64,000 nucleotides of DNA, from contig JAAROD010000004.1 in NCBI GenBank assembly GCA_012274445.1, forward strand, positions 1,054,001 to 1,118,000, read 5' to 3'. Of this stretch, positions 1 through 10,488 are shown one piece after another; the stretch's first letter is position 1; every line of letters starts with the position of its first letter. The translations under genes were made by a program, and so were the position numbers. The notes beneath the pieces are model-generated. The model ran no database searches. It was not told the origin of the DNA and was given only the letters and a program-made list of their open reading frames with translations. This stretch comes from Sclerotiophoma versabilis. Lineage: Eukaryota > Ascomycota > Dothideomycetes > Pleosporales > Didymellaceae.

Positions 1-236
1 ACGACGGTTAGTGTTGCATACAAAGTCTTTTCCCCAATCAGGTTCTGAGCTCTCAATATCGCGCAGCATTACAATTTTAGGAGCAGTGTAAGAGAATGTC
101 TCTATGTTGACCTGTACCATACTCCCGAGCACGTATCTCTTAGGCTCATCCAGGGTGTAGAACAGTTCCTACGCTGCTTTGGCATCGCTCTGGCATAAGA
201 AATTGGCCGCGGTGCGTGGTAAGTACTCCAGGTGTA
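1..236 (-). pseudogene. Protein-coding relic at the left edge, family unknown
   Basis: On the minus strand one frame reads like protein from about 236 down to the window edge, with a single in-frame TAG at 171-169. After that stop 56 sense codons run to position 1. The composition is varied (ELFYTLDEPKRYVLGSM and similar) rather than low-complexity, which argues for real coding ancestry. Upstream (240-310) the frame meets further stops, and fragments that look like a leucine-rich helix appear in another frame near 330-370. I read it as a decayed gene or an exon whose remainder lies outside the window. I do not recognise the family. Confidence 0.35.
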
Positions 237-973
237 TTTGTCACTTTGAACAGTCTGTAGGATTAAGCACCTACCTAAGTATCGACATGAGGTGGTTTTC
301 CAAGTCAAGGAGTGAGTATGTTGGCACCAGCCTTGAGCAACATATCAGGCAGATCAGAATACATCTGAGCCTTGATTCAATTACCATCGAAGAACGAGGA
401 AACGTAGCATCATGCATAGATTCTCGCTCTACCGCTTGACTTGAAGTACATCACATTACTGAGAAAATATCTTCGACTCATTTGTCTCAAGCACGTAGCC
501 CGCTGATAGCTTTGAGATGTTCCACATGGCCTAAACTTCTCCCGTGTGTTCCTCGCCCTCATGGAAGTTCCATCGACACCCTGTGGGGCAAGTCTTTGGT
601 ATAGCGAGATCGGAAGGATAGATACCGTGTGAAGCCTTGGAAACATTGCAAACATCAATCTTGTGACCATAGCTAGACAGAATATCACTAATGTGGGACC
701 CAGTAAATCTTTGTAGGCCTGTAAGGCAGACGCGCGTTGACGGTAATGACTTTGATTCGCGGAATGACTTAACCTAAGTGCATATTCCAAGCGAACTCAA
801 GGAGTGAACGAATCATCTGAATGAGTTCAGTCCTTAAATTGTAGGCCAAACCAGCAAATTCAGTAGTTGCGTAAAGATCCGCATCCGTTCTTTCCATGAG
901 GAGCAATCAACTGTGAGTGCTTCAGCATTCTCTCGGCTCTGCGCAGAGCTTGACAATAGAGCGCACATCAGCT
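237..973. other. GC-balanced stretch without a supportable gene
   Basis: Both strands carry only short open frames with no recognisable motif. A minus-strand frame at 410-790 stays open for 126 codons but resembles no family I know and ends in several stops in the direction of the left-edge relic. Base composition is ordinary, with CA and TG common, so RIP has not acted here. Confidence 0.5.
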
Positions 974-1270
974 ATGCTCATTTATGGTCGCGAAGGAGCG
1001 TACTCGTATTTGACCATTCGCTGTGGAAAATCAATCCACTTTGAGTTAGCGCAACTGGCTGACATCCTGATGTTATGGATCAACTTGCACGTTGCAATTA
1101 CACATCTACCATCTCTTGACCTCAACAATGCCATTGCCATCGCTAAGGCCGAGACTGGTATCATTGTACATGCGAACGGTTTCTTTCACAAAACTAAACC
1201 AGAATCAATTACGCAGCAGCAGCAGCAGCAGCAGCAGCTATCTGACCTCGAAGACTTCTTTCCGTTTTAA
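974..1270 (+). CDS. Hypothetical protein with polyglutamine run
   Basis: Starting at the first ATG (974) this frame encodes 98 residues. Eight consecutive CAG codons (1214-1237) give a Gln8 run close to the C-terminus, followed by an acidic-aromatic tail (LSDLEDFFPF). The middle is moderately hydrophobic and rich in Ala, Ile and Leu (ADILMLWINLHVAI). No signal peptide or catalytic motif is visible. The open frame extends upstream to a GTG at 917 without another ATG, so it may be the last exon of a larger gene. The pure CAG tract suggests a length-variable microsatellite. Function unknown; it may not be expressed. Confidence 0.25.
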   Translation: MLIYGREGAYSYLTIRCGKSIHFELAQLADILMLWINLHVAITHLPSLDLNNAIAIAKAETGIIVHANGFFHKTKPESITQQQQQQQQLSDLEDFFPF

Positions 1271-4200
1271 GAAGCCACACCTACGAAGTTTCAGATATCG
1301 TACGCACTATCATATCGACTTCATCAATCAGAATAACTAAGTAATGTTTTCCATCGTGAAGAGCACTTGTATAGCCTGGTATCCTGGCGATGTCCACAAC
1401 ACGGATCACTGTCGGCGATGCCCCACAGCACATTACTCGCAACTTCGGCATGAAAACTTCTACAAGCTACCATAACCATCGCGGGTGCATCGACGCTGTT
1501 CAGTTTGAGAGCTTGAATGATGTGATCACCGTCTGCTACCCGAGAAAATATCGGTTGTAACTTGCCCTCTGTTCATGATTCAGATCAGCAATATCTGGCC
1601 TAATGGTCCAATGGCAAGGTGCTTGACTACGATTTAGTCGAAATCAAGAGACTCCAGGTTGTAAGTAGTGATAAATGCGCACTAGCCCTTGTTCAATTCC
1701 TAACAGTCCACTAGCGACCCCTGGTTAGGTCATGAGACGATCTTTTTGTTCATGCGCTATAGGATATGCTTAATGTCCTTGGTACATGATCATTATCATA
1801 GGGAATGAAACTTACCAATTACTTCGCTTTGTACCCATGCCAGATAGGCGAGCTACTGTGGTAATGACTTCCATTTTGTTGTTATGATTTCTTAACCGAT
1901 CTTAGGCCTTCACACAGGACCTCAAGGTTCCCTTGTGAGTCTTGACATGTATAGCTCACGGACGTTGCCTTCCTCGCCCATTTTTTCGATGGATGAGAAC
2001 ACATATTACCTCAATGCTGAACTTCACAATCATAGCAGAGCGTTAAAGCTCCCAAGAATTGATACAGAACTACAAGCGAGATTGTTGGGGGCAATGAAAA
2101 GTAGCAAAGTTGAATAGTTTGTTCTGTAAACTACCTGTATTGGACTAATTCTATTCTATCGTTCTCCAGCTCGAGTTGATACGCTATTATCTCTGTTTCA
2201 ACGCTCATCCGTTTTCTTTGAAGAGTTCATCGACGCCCGACCGCTTCGTCTTAGCTCGCAGCCTGCCAGATCATTGTCATCAAAGCCACAGATGTGCCAA
2301 TGTATTTGACATGTTGCACTCATAAATCTCTAGCCTTTTCAAGACGTTGCGATTATCGTTCTCAGCCTCCAGAGCTTCATCCTCTGTCCCTATACCAAAG
2401 GCGTATGTCCCCAACATAACCATTGTCACGATAGAATGAGTCGTGAGTGGAAACTGGAACCCTCCGCCAAGAGCTACGTTATCTAGAACTCTCGTGAGCC
2501 TGCCTCTCACTTCGCGCCTGGACACTGTTGTTTTCGGCGTCAATATTTAGCTCGGTGAGTGCAATCCGGCTACGCCGCGTGCTAATTGTATACCGAGACG
2601 CTTTGGAGGCTCTATCGTCGAGAGCTAGGTTGTATCGTGATTTAGGGATGATGGAGGTTCATGCAAGAGGCGGCGCGTCCCAAGTCTGTACAGCCATTGC
2701 TTGAGCAAATAGTGAATAGGACCGCGAAGATGGGTGCATGCGTAGCGGGTGTATACAGATTGCGAGAATACTTTGGGAGCCTTTACTGAGATTGCTGAGG
2801 GTAGGTGCTCTGATTGGCGAGTAGACATGGTTATGCTGCACTGATGCCCTCTGCTGAGCATCGTCGTTAGAAGCTAGCCCTGATGACTTCCTCATTGACT
2901 AAAATTCGGCCTCTGCCTTGTTCTTAATGTTATCGCTGTTCGCTTCGTCGTCATTTATGTCAATGATCTGATATCCATCTACCGAACGTCGATACACTCG
3001 CAATCCTCAAGTGTCGAATGAGAAGCACTCGCAACCAAGATGTTGATACAAGCATATGGACGGTGTCTAGCAGGGACGTGGTATTGCTCTACTTGCAGTC
3101 GCCGCTTTGACTTCATTCATTATGTGAAAATCGAGGTCTCCGTGGCGTGACCTGGGACGACAGGACGGGGACACCACTGACACCCCACATTTCGACCGGT
3201 TTTGACAAGCTCAAGACTACAGCATGTGTTCGGGTCAAGATACCACTGCAGTGCTTTGTTATTGTAGGAGAGGTGTCAACTTCCATTGTAGCTGGTCGTT
3301 CGTGTGCATGAGGCTCGATTGTACGCAGACTGCTGAGATAGCGTAGTTGGAAATGAGTCAAAGCAAAGTATTTTCCAAGAGAAAAATTCCGAGTGCGAAC
3401 TTTGTCCAGTATGTTTCGCTGCGGAAATTGCCTGTTGCATTGTCTTCACCTTCACTTCACCCGCCATGCGCCACAGTTCCTGCAAAAAACATTCTTCTAG
3501 TAAATTTTTGCATTATGACTGGTTAATGATATGAACGTGTCGAGGCTCATCTCAAAAAGCGGAGCTGTTGCGAGAGACATTCCGTGAAAGTGTGATCACA
3601 TTGTAGGGCATGATGGGTATGGGATCACGTCAAAAAGATCATGAAGAAGAGAGTGCCTCTCTCGTGGAATCATGTCACGTTCAGTTTGAACTGAAGAATT
3701 TATTGAGATTAAACCAAGCGGTTGTCTTTCATAGACACATACGATGGTCCGTGGATGCCCGCGCACGCGAGGGTGAACTCACTGTCTGCTTCGGCGTGCT
3801 GGGCGTCATATATGTCAATGTAGCCGACTGCCGGGCCACCATTTCTATAGTGCAGGCAATACCTACGTTTATCAAGGGGCCTGATGTGAATCTTAGAGTC
3901 ATCCATGAATGCCTCCACGGTACATGTACAGGTGTAGGACCCATCCGGAGGTAGTTATCAACTTCATGTTACGAAAGCTAGCAAAGGTTTCAAAGTCGGA
4001 AAGAAAGACAGATTAATTTGCAGAAGCAGCATTGCTTGGGGGTTTGATGTGTCAGTTCTGGCATACGTAGCTGGTCGACCCTCTAGGTTACTTTACCGTG
4101 GTTTATTGGTACCTCTATACTATGCTTTGAGCCTGTTGAGGTATTGACATCTCATGGGTCATTCATTACTTCTACCCTGCAGACGGAGCAAAGCTCAAGG

Positions 4201-4322
4201 TAGCAAAAGAGATGGGATGAAGGGAAAGACAGCAAAGCGAGAGCAGTGAATGAGGTGAGAAACAATAACAATTGCTCAATTGAAAAATATTGTAGTTCGC
4301 TCAATAAGCAGTAATCTATATT
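1271..4322. other. Gene-poor GC-balanced region
   Basis: No convincing gene. Short frames at 1947-2117 (+), 2280-2543 (-), 3610-3954 (+) and 3709-3918 (-) are each under 115 codons, lack motifs and overlap on opposite strands. A tRNA-like block near 1597-1700 is described under findings. Ordinary dinucleotide content shows no RIP. Confidence 0.45.
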
Positions 4323-4652
4323 ATGGAGGCTCTCCTAATGTCCACGGATCCTTGTATTTGGTGCAGTTCACAAGCGCCAAAGGCTACGGTGAAGGGGAGC
4401 TGTAGGTTTTGCTTGAAGTTGAGTCTCAACTTCAATCATCATGAGGCTCGAGGCTCGGGCTGTGAAGAATTCGAGCGAGACGTGCAAGGCGTATCTGGTG
4501 AGTACCTTGGCTCGACTGCGTCCAACTTGTGACAACGATACACATGGTATTGTCCATGAACGCCTATTGTAAAAATGACCATCGCAGACCAATATCTACG
4601 TATTGAAAGTGCCAAGAATGGGATATCAGATATAACGCATCAAAATTTATGA
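4323..4652 (+). CDS. Small Cys-rich hypothetical protein, probably with one intron
   Basis: An ATG at 4323 opens a frame with C-x2-C, twelve residues, C-x2-C (residues 11-30) and a further Cys downstream, reminiscent of a small zinc-binding knuckle. A GTGAGT donor at 4498 and a CAG acceptor ending at 4587 bound a 90-base segment with fungal intron features. A TGAC branch-like motif sits just before the acceptor. Removing it keeps the frame open to TGA at 4650-4652 and gives 79 residues; unspliced, the frame stops at 4532 after 69. No signal peptide is visible, so it is unlikely to be a secreted effector. Family unknown; the splice model is inference. Confidence 0.3.
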
Positions 4653-4881
4653 GAAGCTGCTTTCCAGTTAGAGTTCTGTAAATCCGAAAATAGCCAGCGT
4701 TTCTCATATAGCTCGCATATTAGACATAAACGATTTACAAGCCCCTCAACTCTTCTCTCAGCTGATGCCGCAGATTCACAGGTGGCTCAGTCGCTTCTAA
4801 GTGATTCTCAAGTGAGTGATGGTGAGTATTGATCCGTCTTCCTTGTCCGCTTACAGGTGTAGGCATAACAGCTGACGCTGA
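4653..4881. other. Intergenic, nothing recognised
   Basis: Short stretch between the Cys-rich ORF and the Ser/Thr-rich minus-strand frame, with no motif noted. Confidence 0.4.
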
Positions 4882-5508
4882 TTAAATCTTAATAAAAGTA
4901 GGACTGGTTTCTGGGAGTACGACCGTTGGATTGCTTGCCGTCAGAGAGTGTGATATCGGTACCGTGTGGTGAGAGGATTCATCAGTCTGGCTATGTGACA
5001 CCAGGGAAGGTAAAAACGACGTTGTCATCGATGGAGAATCCGGCAAGGGTTTCTCAATTGGATAATCATTCTCATCACCCCAGTACCGGGAGTAGGAATC
5101 TCTTTCTGTAGCAGTCGTCAGATCACAGGTGCCTAAATCCAAAACCAGGTGGCTGGGCGACTCCACTGCAATAACTTCTTTGACACTGCTTATAAAAGAT
5201 GGCGTGGGGTATGATATTGGGCCGCCGGTTCCTACTGAAGTAGTCGACGGATTGTTTAGAGGATGCTCAAAAGGCGAATAGGTCATCGTTCTTTTTCCCT
5301 CAATCTGGAGAGTCCTGTTCCGCACACCCCAACCAGGAGCATCAAAGCCTACTGGGTGAGGGTCCGAAACAATTTGTGTCGGCTGTGTCGGGATCTCATT
5401 GTCTGAGGCTGATGTTGTAGCACTAGAAGTAGTTCGTGATGAGAATCTGGCGGCTGGCTTAGGCGGAGCCAAGCCGTCAAGTCGATAAGTATTGTTGTAT
5501 TCTAATGT
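4882..5508 (-). CDS. Ser/Thr/Pro-rich open frame, probable exon or relic
   Basis: The minus-strand frame is open from 5508 to a stop at 4884-4882, about 208 codons, with no ATG near its upstream end. The codon sometimes taken as the start at 5472 is TTG. The product is rich in Ser, Thr and Pro and low in hydrophobic clusters, so it would be largely disordered. It lies just downstream, on the same strand, of a decayed Copia protease/pre-integrase segment. It could be the poorly conserved linker between integrase and RT of that element, or the last exon of an unrelated gene. I cannot decide from the sequence. Confidence 0.3.
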   Translation of the reverse strand, partial: TLEYNNTYRLDGLAPPKPAARFSSRTTSSATTSASDNEIPTQPTQIVSDPHPVGFDAPGWGVRNRTLQIEGKRTMTYSPFEHPLNNPSTTSVGTGGPISYPTPSFISSVKEVIAVESPSHLVLDLGTCDLTTATERDSYSRYWGDENDYPIEKPLPDSPSMTTSFLPSLVSHSQTDESSHHTVPISHSLTASNPTVVLPETSPTFIKI

Positions 5509-5562
5509 TCACCTAAAAAGCCCCTTAACAGTAAGCTTGTTCATAGTCAGTCCATCTGTAGT

Positions 5563-5974
5563 TCACTTTCTGTTGAAACCTGCTTCGCGCATCTTGGCTA
5601 GCGACAGGACGTCAGTATCTGCCCGTATAGCATATAAAATATCTTCTAGCAGTAACACCTTGCCGCTGTCAAACTCCAGGGAAACGGTTCCGCTCCAATT
5701 GCAAAACGATTAAAATTACGTCCCAGGACAGGCTTTATGTACAGCATCTACGTTGCTGAAAGCGCTTTTCGTCTTTAACGATATGTGTAGGAGTTTTGGG
5801 GTGAAGAAGCCATTCTTTACTGTTGCTCGTTGTAGGCATAGGTAAGACTGAGAGATTTTGCACATAGTATGCGCCTTGCTTAATGGTTAGCAGTGCGCAA
5901 ATATTGCCTTTATGCTTACCAATGAACTCAGAGCCATGACGGCCGGATATTCGAATCTTACGGATAGCAGCCAT
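5563..5974 (-). pseudogene. Decayed Copia-type polyprotein relic (protease and pre-integrase)
   Basis: Two minus-strand frames, offset by a frameshift, resemble consecutive parts of a Ty1/Copia polyprotein. The upstream frame (5974-5735) contains EWLL followed by THIVKDEKRF. This matches the shape of a Copia aspartic protease start (W-[IL]-L-D-S-G-A-x-x-H), but the Asp-Ser-Gly core is lost. The downstream frame (5712-5563) has GTVSLEF, LLLEDILYA and LSLAKMREAGF, the layout of the gag-pre-integrase segment that follows. Stops and a frame change separate the halves. It lacks the RIP signature of the block to the right, so it decayed differently or is too diverged or too short to have been recognised. 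Confidence 0.55.
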
Positions 5975-6265
5975 GATAGACCTTCGGAAACTATTCCATT
6001 ATCCAGTTCAGCTGACAGTATCCCCTGCATAGCGGAAGAATTCGTTCACAAAGACCGTACAAAGCCCGCTTGATAGGCGTATTAGCTGGTAGGCACCGTG
6101 CGTTGCCACGGAGAACGACATCTCCAAGGGCCAAATCGGCCCGTTTCTTCTTTTTTTTTGCTTCTTGTACTTGGGACGAATATAAGCGAAACTGATCGTT
6201 GGTTCGAGATAGTCGATATTTTGGGATAGCAAGCCTATATCATCGTGGCAGGCGTGCTCGTAAGG

Positions 6266-6781
6266 CTAAACGTTCTCAACTAAAAGCTGGTGCAGATTAT
6301 TATCGTCATCGTTGCAACGGCAATCACTGAGGAAATTATTCATGCTAGAACTCTTTGCACGGTGAGTGCTGCTCTTTACGTATGGAGATTTCGAGCAATG
6401 GGGTTTCTGTGGGTCCTCCAAATGGAGTTTGCTAGTTGCAAGCTTCTTCTCCTTCAGCTTCAATTCAATTTGTACTAGCCTCATCGATCTTTGCATCTGC
6501 TTGCAGATCTTTTGACTTAGCTGTTTGTGTTTGCGGGCTGGAGACGAAGATGACCCCAATCTAGTCGACGACACCTCTTGCAGATCTAGTTGAAGTGGCG
6601 TGTCGATGTCCTTACCGATAGTCTGCTCAGTATCAACACTATCATTCTTAATGAAACCTTGAACGTCACTAGTGCCTGACGCATATAAAATCGCAGGCGC
6701 TGCGTCAGTCTGCAACTGATCTGGGGATGAACAGCCCTTAAGAGCAGCTTTATGAAGCGGTTCGAGCTTATCTTCTTTCAT
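6266..6781 (-). CDS. Hypothetical basic, low-complexity protein
   Basis: An ATG at 6781 opens 171 codons. The N-terminus (LEPLHKAALKG) faintly resembles the start of an ankyrin unit, but one unit is not enough to call. The central part is Ser-rich and the last third is strongly basic with a predicted helix (KLKEKKLATSKLHLED), then a Cys/Asp/Asn-rich end. No intact domain is recognised. It sits between the zinc-finger ORF (7363-7010) and the Copia relic, all on the minus strand, and could be an exon of the same degraded locus. Confidence 0.25.
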   Translation of the reverse strand: MKEDKLEPLHKAALKGCSSPDQLQTDAAPAILYASGTSDVQGFIKNDSVDTEQTIGKDIDTPLQLDLQEVSSTRLGSSSSPARKHKQLSQKICKQMQRSMRLVQIELKLKEKKLATSKLHLEDPQKPHCSKSPYVKSSTHRAKSSSMNNFLSDCRCNDDDNNLHQLLVENV

Positions 6782-7009
6782 GAAAGAGCATATGCCGCTA
6801 TCGTCACAGCCAAATGGTCTCGCAAGGACTGGTGGACGAGCAAATGTCTCGTGCTCTGCTTTCTGATGAGGAACATCATATGCAAGGAACTCTTTAAGTT
6901 CCTATGTTGGAGTTACCTCTCCGGCTGTGACTAGATCGTTCGAATCACTCTGCGCTCTAGTTGCGGCCCAGATCACTCGGTGCCCTTTTCGCTAGTATCT
7001 GCACCGCCA

Positions 7010-7363
7010 CTAGTTATTACAGTGCCCTGTCTTGATATGGTGTCCATCAGAAGCATGCGCTGCTTTGTAGCCCACGCCGCATGAGCAATAAAATGGTCGC
7101 AGAATAGAAATTGAGCCGGGCATTGGCTCAGACACGGCTACGCTCTTACTACTATGCCGACATGCTCGCTTGTGACGCTTGAAGTGACCAGCTCGAGTAT
7201 GACTCTTGCTGCAACTACAATGCAGGGTCTTGACATGTTTGTTGACACGGCGATGGAAAGTGCGTCGGGGAGACATGCCGAAAGTCCGAAAACGAAGGCT
7301 CAGAGAGGTTGTCTGAGTGTTGCAAGATGAGAACTTGGCCGCATACCGTGCACGGTCACTCAT
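7010..7363 (-). CDS. Paired CxC zinc-finger protein (fragment or first exon)
   Basis: Starting at the ATG at 7363, which leaves out the poly-G-encoded upstream extension, the frame encodes 117 residues. Two units share a C-x-C-x12-H spacing: C49-x-C51-x12-H64-x3-C68 and C93-x-C95-x12-H108-x5-H114. This resembles variant C2H2/C2HC fingers of fungal DNA-binding proteins. The region before the first finger is basic (residues 33-45), as expected for nucleic-acid binding. The frame stops two codons after the second finger. A GT at the Cys115 codon boundary could be an intron donor, so this may be a first exon. It is too short for a complete transcription factor and lies at the edge of transposon-rich DNA. 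Confidence 0.4.
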   Translation of the reverse strand: MSDRARYAAKFSSCNTQTTSLSLRFRTFGMSPRRTFHRRVNKHVKTLHCSCSKSHTRAGHFKRHKRACRHSSKSVAVSEPMPGSISILRPFYCSCGVGYKAAHASDGHHIKTGHCNN

Positions 7364-7367
7364 TGCA

Positions 7368-7386
7368 CCCCCCCCCCCCCCCCCCC
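7368..7386. repeat. Poly-C tract at the GC/AT boundary
   Basis: Nineteen consecutive C lie about 60 bases before composition switches from balanced to RIP-type AT-rich DNA. On the minus strand they would encode polyglycine, which is why the true start of the neighbouring zinc-finger ORF is more likely downstream of the tract. Confidence 0.9.
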
Positions 7387-7724
7387 GCCAACCATTCATC
7401 CCATCTTATCACCCCCTATATCTCAACGCTACTATGTCCGTTAAGGCTGTAATCTAAGAGCTAAATATAGCTAATTTAGCTAAAAATATTTTATATAAAA
7501 AGTCAGCTAAAAAAACATAGTATATACTAATTAATATTAGCCTACTAGTACTAGGTAAAGAGTATTTATATATTATATTAGAATAGTATACTTAAGAAAT
7601 AATTATTCTAACTATAAAATAAGGTAGAGCTAGTAGAGTATATTAAAGAACTTATAAAGAAACTTCTTATATTTATAAAGTAAATAGTTATTAATTTTAT
7701 AACTCTACTAGTTATATAGAAGCC

Positions 7725-7975
7725 TATTAAGGTTATACTTTAGTTATAAAATATAAGTACTAGTTCTATTAGTTCTTAGGTATAAACAGTATATAGAGAA
7801 TTAGGTTAGGTTATTACCTAGTAAAATATTATAATAATAAAGAGTAATAATAAGTAGTATAGAGTAGACTATCTAGCTTAAAAGTTAAGTTAAGATCTTA
7901 AAGATAAACTTAATTAATAGAGTTAAATATAATACTATTAAAGTAGTATTTCTACTAACTATATACTTAAGATAT
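7725..7975. repeat. Truncated LTR fragment of the Gypsy-1 family
   Basis: The segment begins with the same bases (TATTAA, then GTTATACTTT) as the LTRs at 10489, 16988 and 32480. It follows them through the conserved central block (agtagtatagagtagactat), then diverges near 7975. It is a solo or truncated LTR, cut by the neighbouring Copia-1-type LTR at 7989. The stretch 7440-7724 before it holds nothing I recognise. Confidence 0.6.
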
Positions 7976-7988
7976 CTTATAGTATAGT

Positions 7989-8214
7989 TATTAAAGCTAG
8001 AATAACTAAATAAAACTAATTAGTTTATAAAAAGGTTAATTTAGTTACTTACTTTATTTCTATAGTAAAAAGACGTAACTATATATATATTTAAGTTTAA
8101 GGCTAGTTCTAGATTATATTAGGGCTAATTAATAATTCTAATTTACTAATCTAATCTCTTTAATCTACTTATACTACTATTCTACTTATATAATTATTAA
8201 CCTTTACTATAATA
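7989..8214 (-). repeat. Solo LTR of the Copia-1 family, inverted
   Basis: Reverse-complementing this 226-base stretch gives a sequence that aligns along its whole length with the Copia-1 LTRs at 37671-37906 and 51805-52031. It begins and ends with TA where TG and CA are expected before RIP. No internal Copia sequence flanks it, so it is probably a recombination-derived solo LTR. I see no matching flanking duplication. Confidence 0.65.
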
Positions 8215-8559
8215 TACTTTTTAGATATACTAGTTTCTAACTAGTATTTCTATATTAGTAAATTTATTATTATACCTTATTAATTTTATAATTAAGAGTT
8301 TCTAATTTCTTTATATACTATATCTTTATAAATAGAGTTTTAAAAGAATTTTATAATTAAGTTAGTAGTTAAATACTTATATATAATAATTAAGAATAAT
8401 ATACTCTATAGGTAAAAGAATTAATAGGTAAGAGAATTACCTATACTAAGCCTCTACTAAAGTACTCTCTCTATACTAATATCTTAATAATAACCTATTA
8501 GTAACTTGTCTTAGAAAGCTTAGATATAGCTTATACTCTAGGCTCTTAAATAAGATATA

Positions 8560-9074
8560 ACTCTCTTTTAGTAATATACTACAGCTATCTATAGAGTTTC
8601 TTAAGCTATACTAAGTAAATAATATATAAAATAACCTTTATTTACTAAATCTATAGCTAACTTATAGAAGCTAGATAATAATAAAGAAAAGGTAATTATT
8701 AAATATATTCTTAAGCTAGACGCGTAAGAATTTAGCCTTTAGCTAGTAGATATAGCTACTATAGCTAATTCTCTGCACACTAAGTATAATCTAGGCTCTA
8801 TTAGTATAAACTAGCCTAGTATGTTTATTAAGTATTAACTAAATCTTAAAGTAAAGTTTAATTATAAGTATAACTATAAGTAAGCTTTCTATAAGAATTT
8901 ATAGGTTATATAGAGCTAGTTTAGCCTAGTAGCTAATATTAAAGCTAAGTATAGTATCTAGAATAATAATACCTATAACTTTAATAAGACAGGCTTTATA
9001 ATAGGCTAGATCTTTTTAAAAGTAGTTATTATAGCTTTATAAAGATAAAGAAAGCTAAAAATATTTTAATAAGG
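8560..9074 (+). pseudogene. Fot1/pogo-like transposase relic, N-terminal part
   Basis: Ignoring RIP-type stops, the frame matches the order of a Fot1/Pot2 (Tc1-mariner superfamily, DDE) transposase: a helix-turn-helix-like N-terminal region, then near 8971-8998 the segment YNFNKTGF. In this family the segment is YNFDETGF, with the first catalytic Asp; here it is Asn, as expected from G-to-A RIP. The frame is cut at 9074 by Gypsy-3 and resumes at 22810. The true N-terminus and terminal inverted repeats were not located; 8215-8559 shows nothing clear. Confidence 0.7.
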
Positions 9075-9260
9075 TATAATAGGCTAAGCTCTAAGTATAT
9101 AAGACTATATACTAAACCTACGCACGTAATTATATAGTATAGCTTAGTATCTTACTATATCTTATATAAGAAGAGATAATTCCTTCTTTCTTCTCTATCT
9201 TTCTACTTCTATAGTATAGAATAAATATATACTTATTAGAAGGCTACTTAACCCTTAATA
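9075..9260 (+). repeat. Gypsy-3 5' LTR
   Basis: 186 bases beginning TATAATAGGC (TG expected before RIP) and ending TTAATA. They match 22623-22809 with scattered C/T and G/A differences. Confidence 0.8.
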
Positions 9261-9589
9261 TAAGAAGAAAGATTAAAACTAACTAAACCCCCTAAGCGTA
9301 CGATAATAAAAGGAGATAACCTTTATAATTAATAGCTGCCTAGTAGCTAGCTAATATATAAATAGTAGATGCAATTACAGTATCTATATAAGTAATAGTA
9401 AGACCTGTTACGCAGCCTATTAGTAGACAATCTAATAGTAATAATATAATTCTTAAAAGCTAACCTAGATAAAATAGTAAGTAAGTAAGAGAGATAACTG
9501 TATAAGTAGCTATAATCCTAAATAAACAAACTTAAGAGTATACTAAGTAATAATACTTATCTAGAAACCTTAGAAAGAAGTAGATAAAA

Positions 9590-10488
9590 CTTTTCCTCTA
9601 GTTCTACCCCTTTAAGTAACTACTAAAATTATACTATTTAATAGGCTAAAAAGCCTAGACTTACTAATATAGAAGTGTTTAATAAAGAATTATATAAATA
9701 ATATCTTTAATAGAAGATAAAAGTATAAGCTAAGCTATATAGAGACTAGCTAGTATACCTTACTAAGAAGGAATAAGTTAACTACGTAATTACTTATATA
9801 ACTAGTTAAGCGTTTAAAACTCTATCTCTAATAATAATAGGTATTATAAACAGCACTACTCTACTAATACTTAATAAGGCCTAAGCATACCTTAACAGGT
9901 TCTTTAAGAACCCTACTACTTAGGAGAAAGCTCTTAAGTACTTACGTATAATAAAATAAGGTAAAAATAACTTTAATCTATATATCTAGAAGTTTAACCT
10001 AAAGCTATAAGAGGCAGCCTTAAATAGAGTAAGCTATGCTTAGAAGATTAACTATCTTAAGAATAGTTTAAATAGTAAGCTATTAAGAGCTTAAGCTAGA
10101 TATTAACTACCTAGACTTAAGATATATAAACAGTTTATATAGTATGCTAGAATAACCTAGGAGAACCTTAAGGCTATAGATAGGATTATAGGTAACAGCT
10201 ACTCTACCTAGATATATAACTTAACCCTCTAGAAACCTTAATAAAGAAATAGTAATAAAATAGACTAGTAGCCTATAGTAGGTGCTTACTAGCCCTATAT
10301 AAAGAAGAAAGAGTACTAGAGAATAGAAGAAGAACTTTAGAAAAGAAGAGTAATAGGTACTAACCTAAAGTATAGTAATAAAGGCTATATAGTATAGGAT
10401 TATAAGAAGAAAGTACTTCTTAGCTTACCTTCCTATATAGATAAGTAGAAAGTAACTACTAGAACTTCTAGAGTTACTTCTACCTAAC
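9590..10488 (+). pseudogene. Gypsy-3 gag relic
   Basis: With RIP stops ignored, the plus-strand frame around 9890-10080 has a retrotransposon Gag pattern (aromatic residues, KALKYLRTIKQGKNNF, then a helical segment). Near 10370-10412 a CCHC zinc knuckle is visible with its Cys and His positions read as Tyr (TGY or CAY changed to TAY). The frame ends where Gypsy-1 is inserted. Confidence 0.65.
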
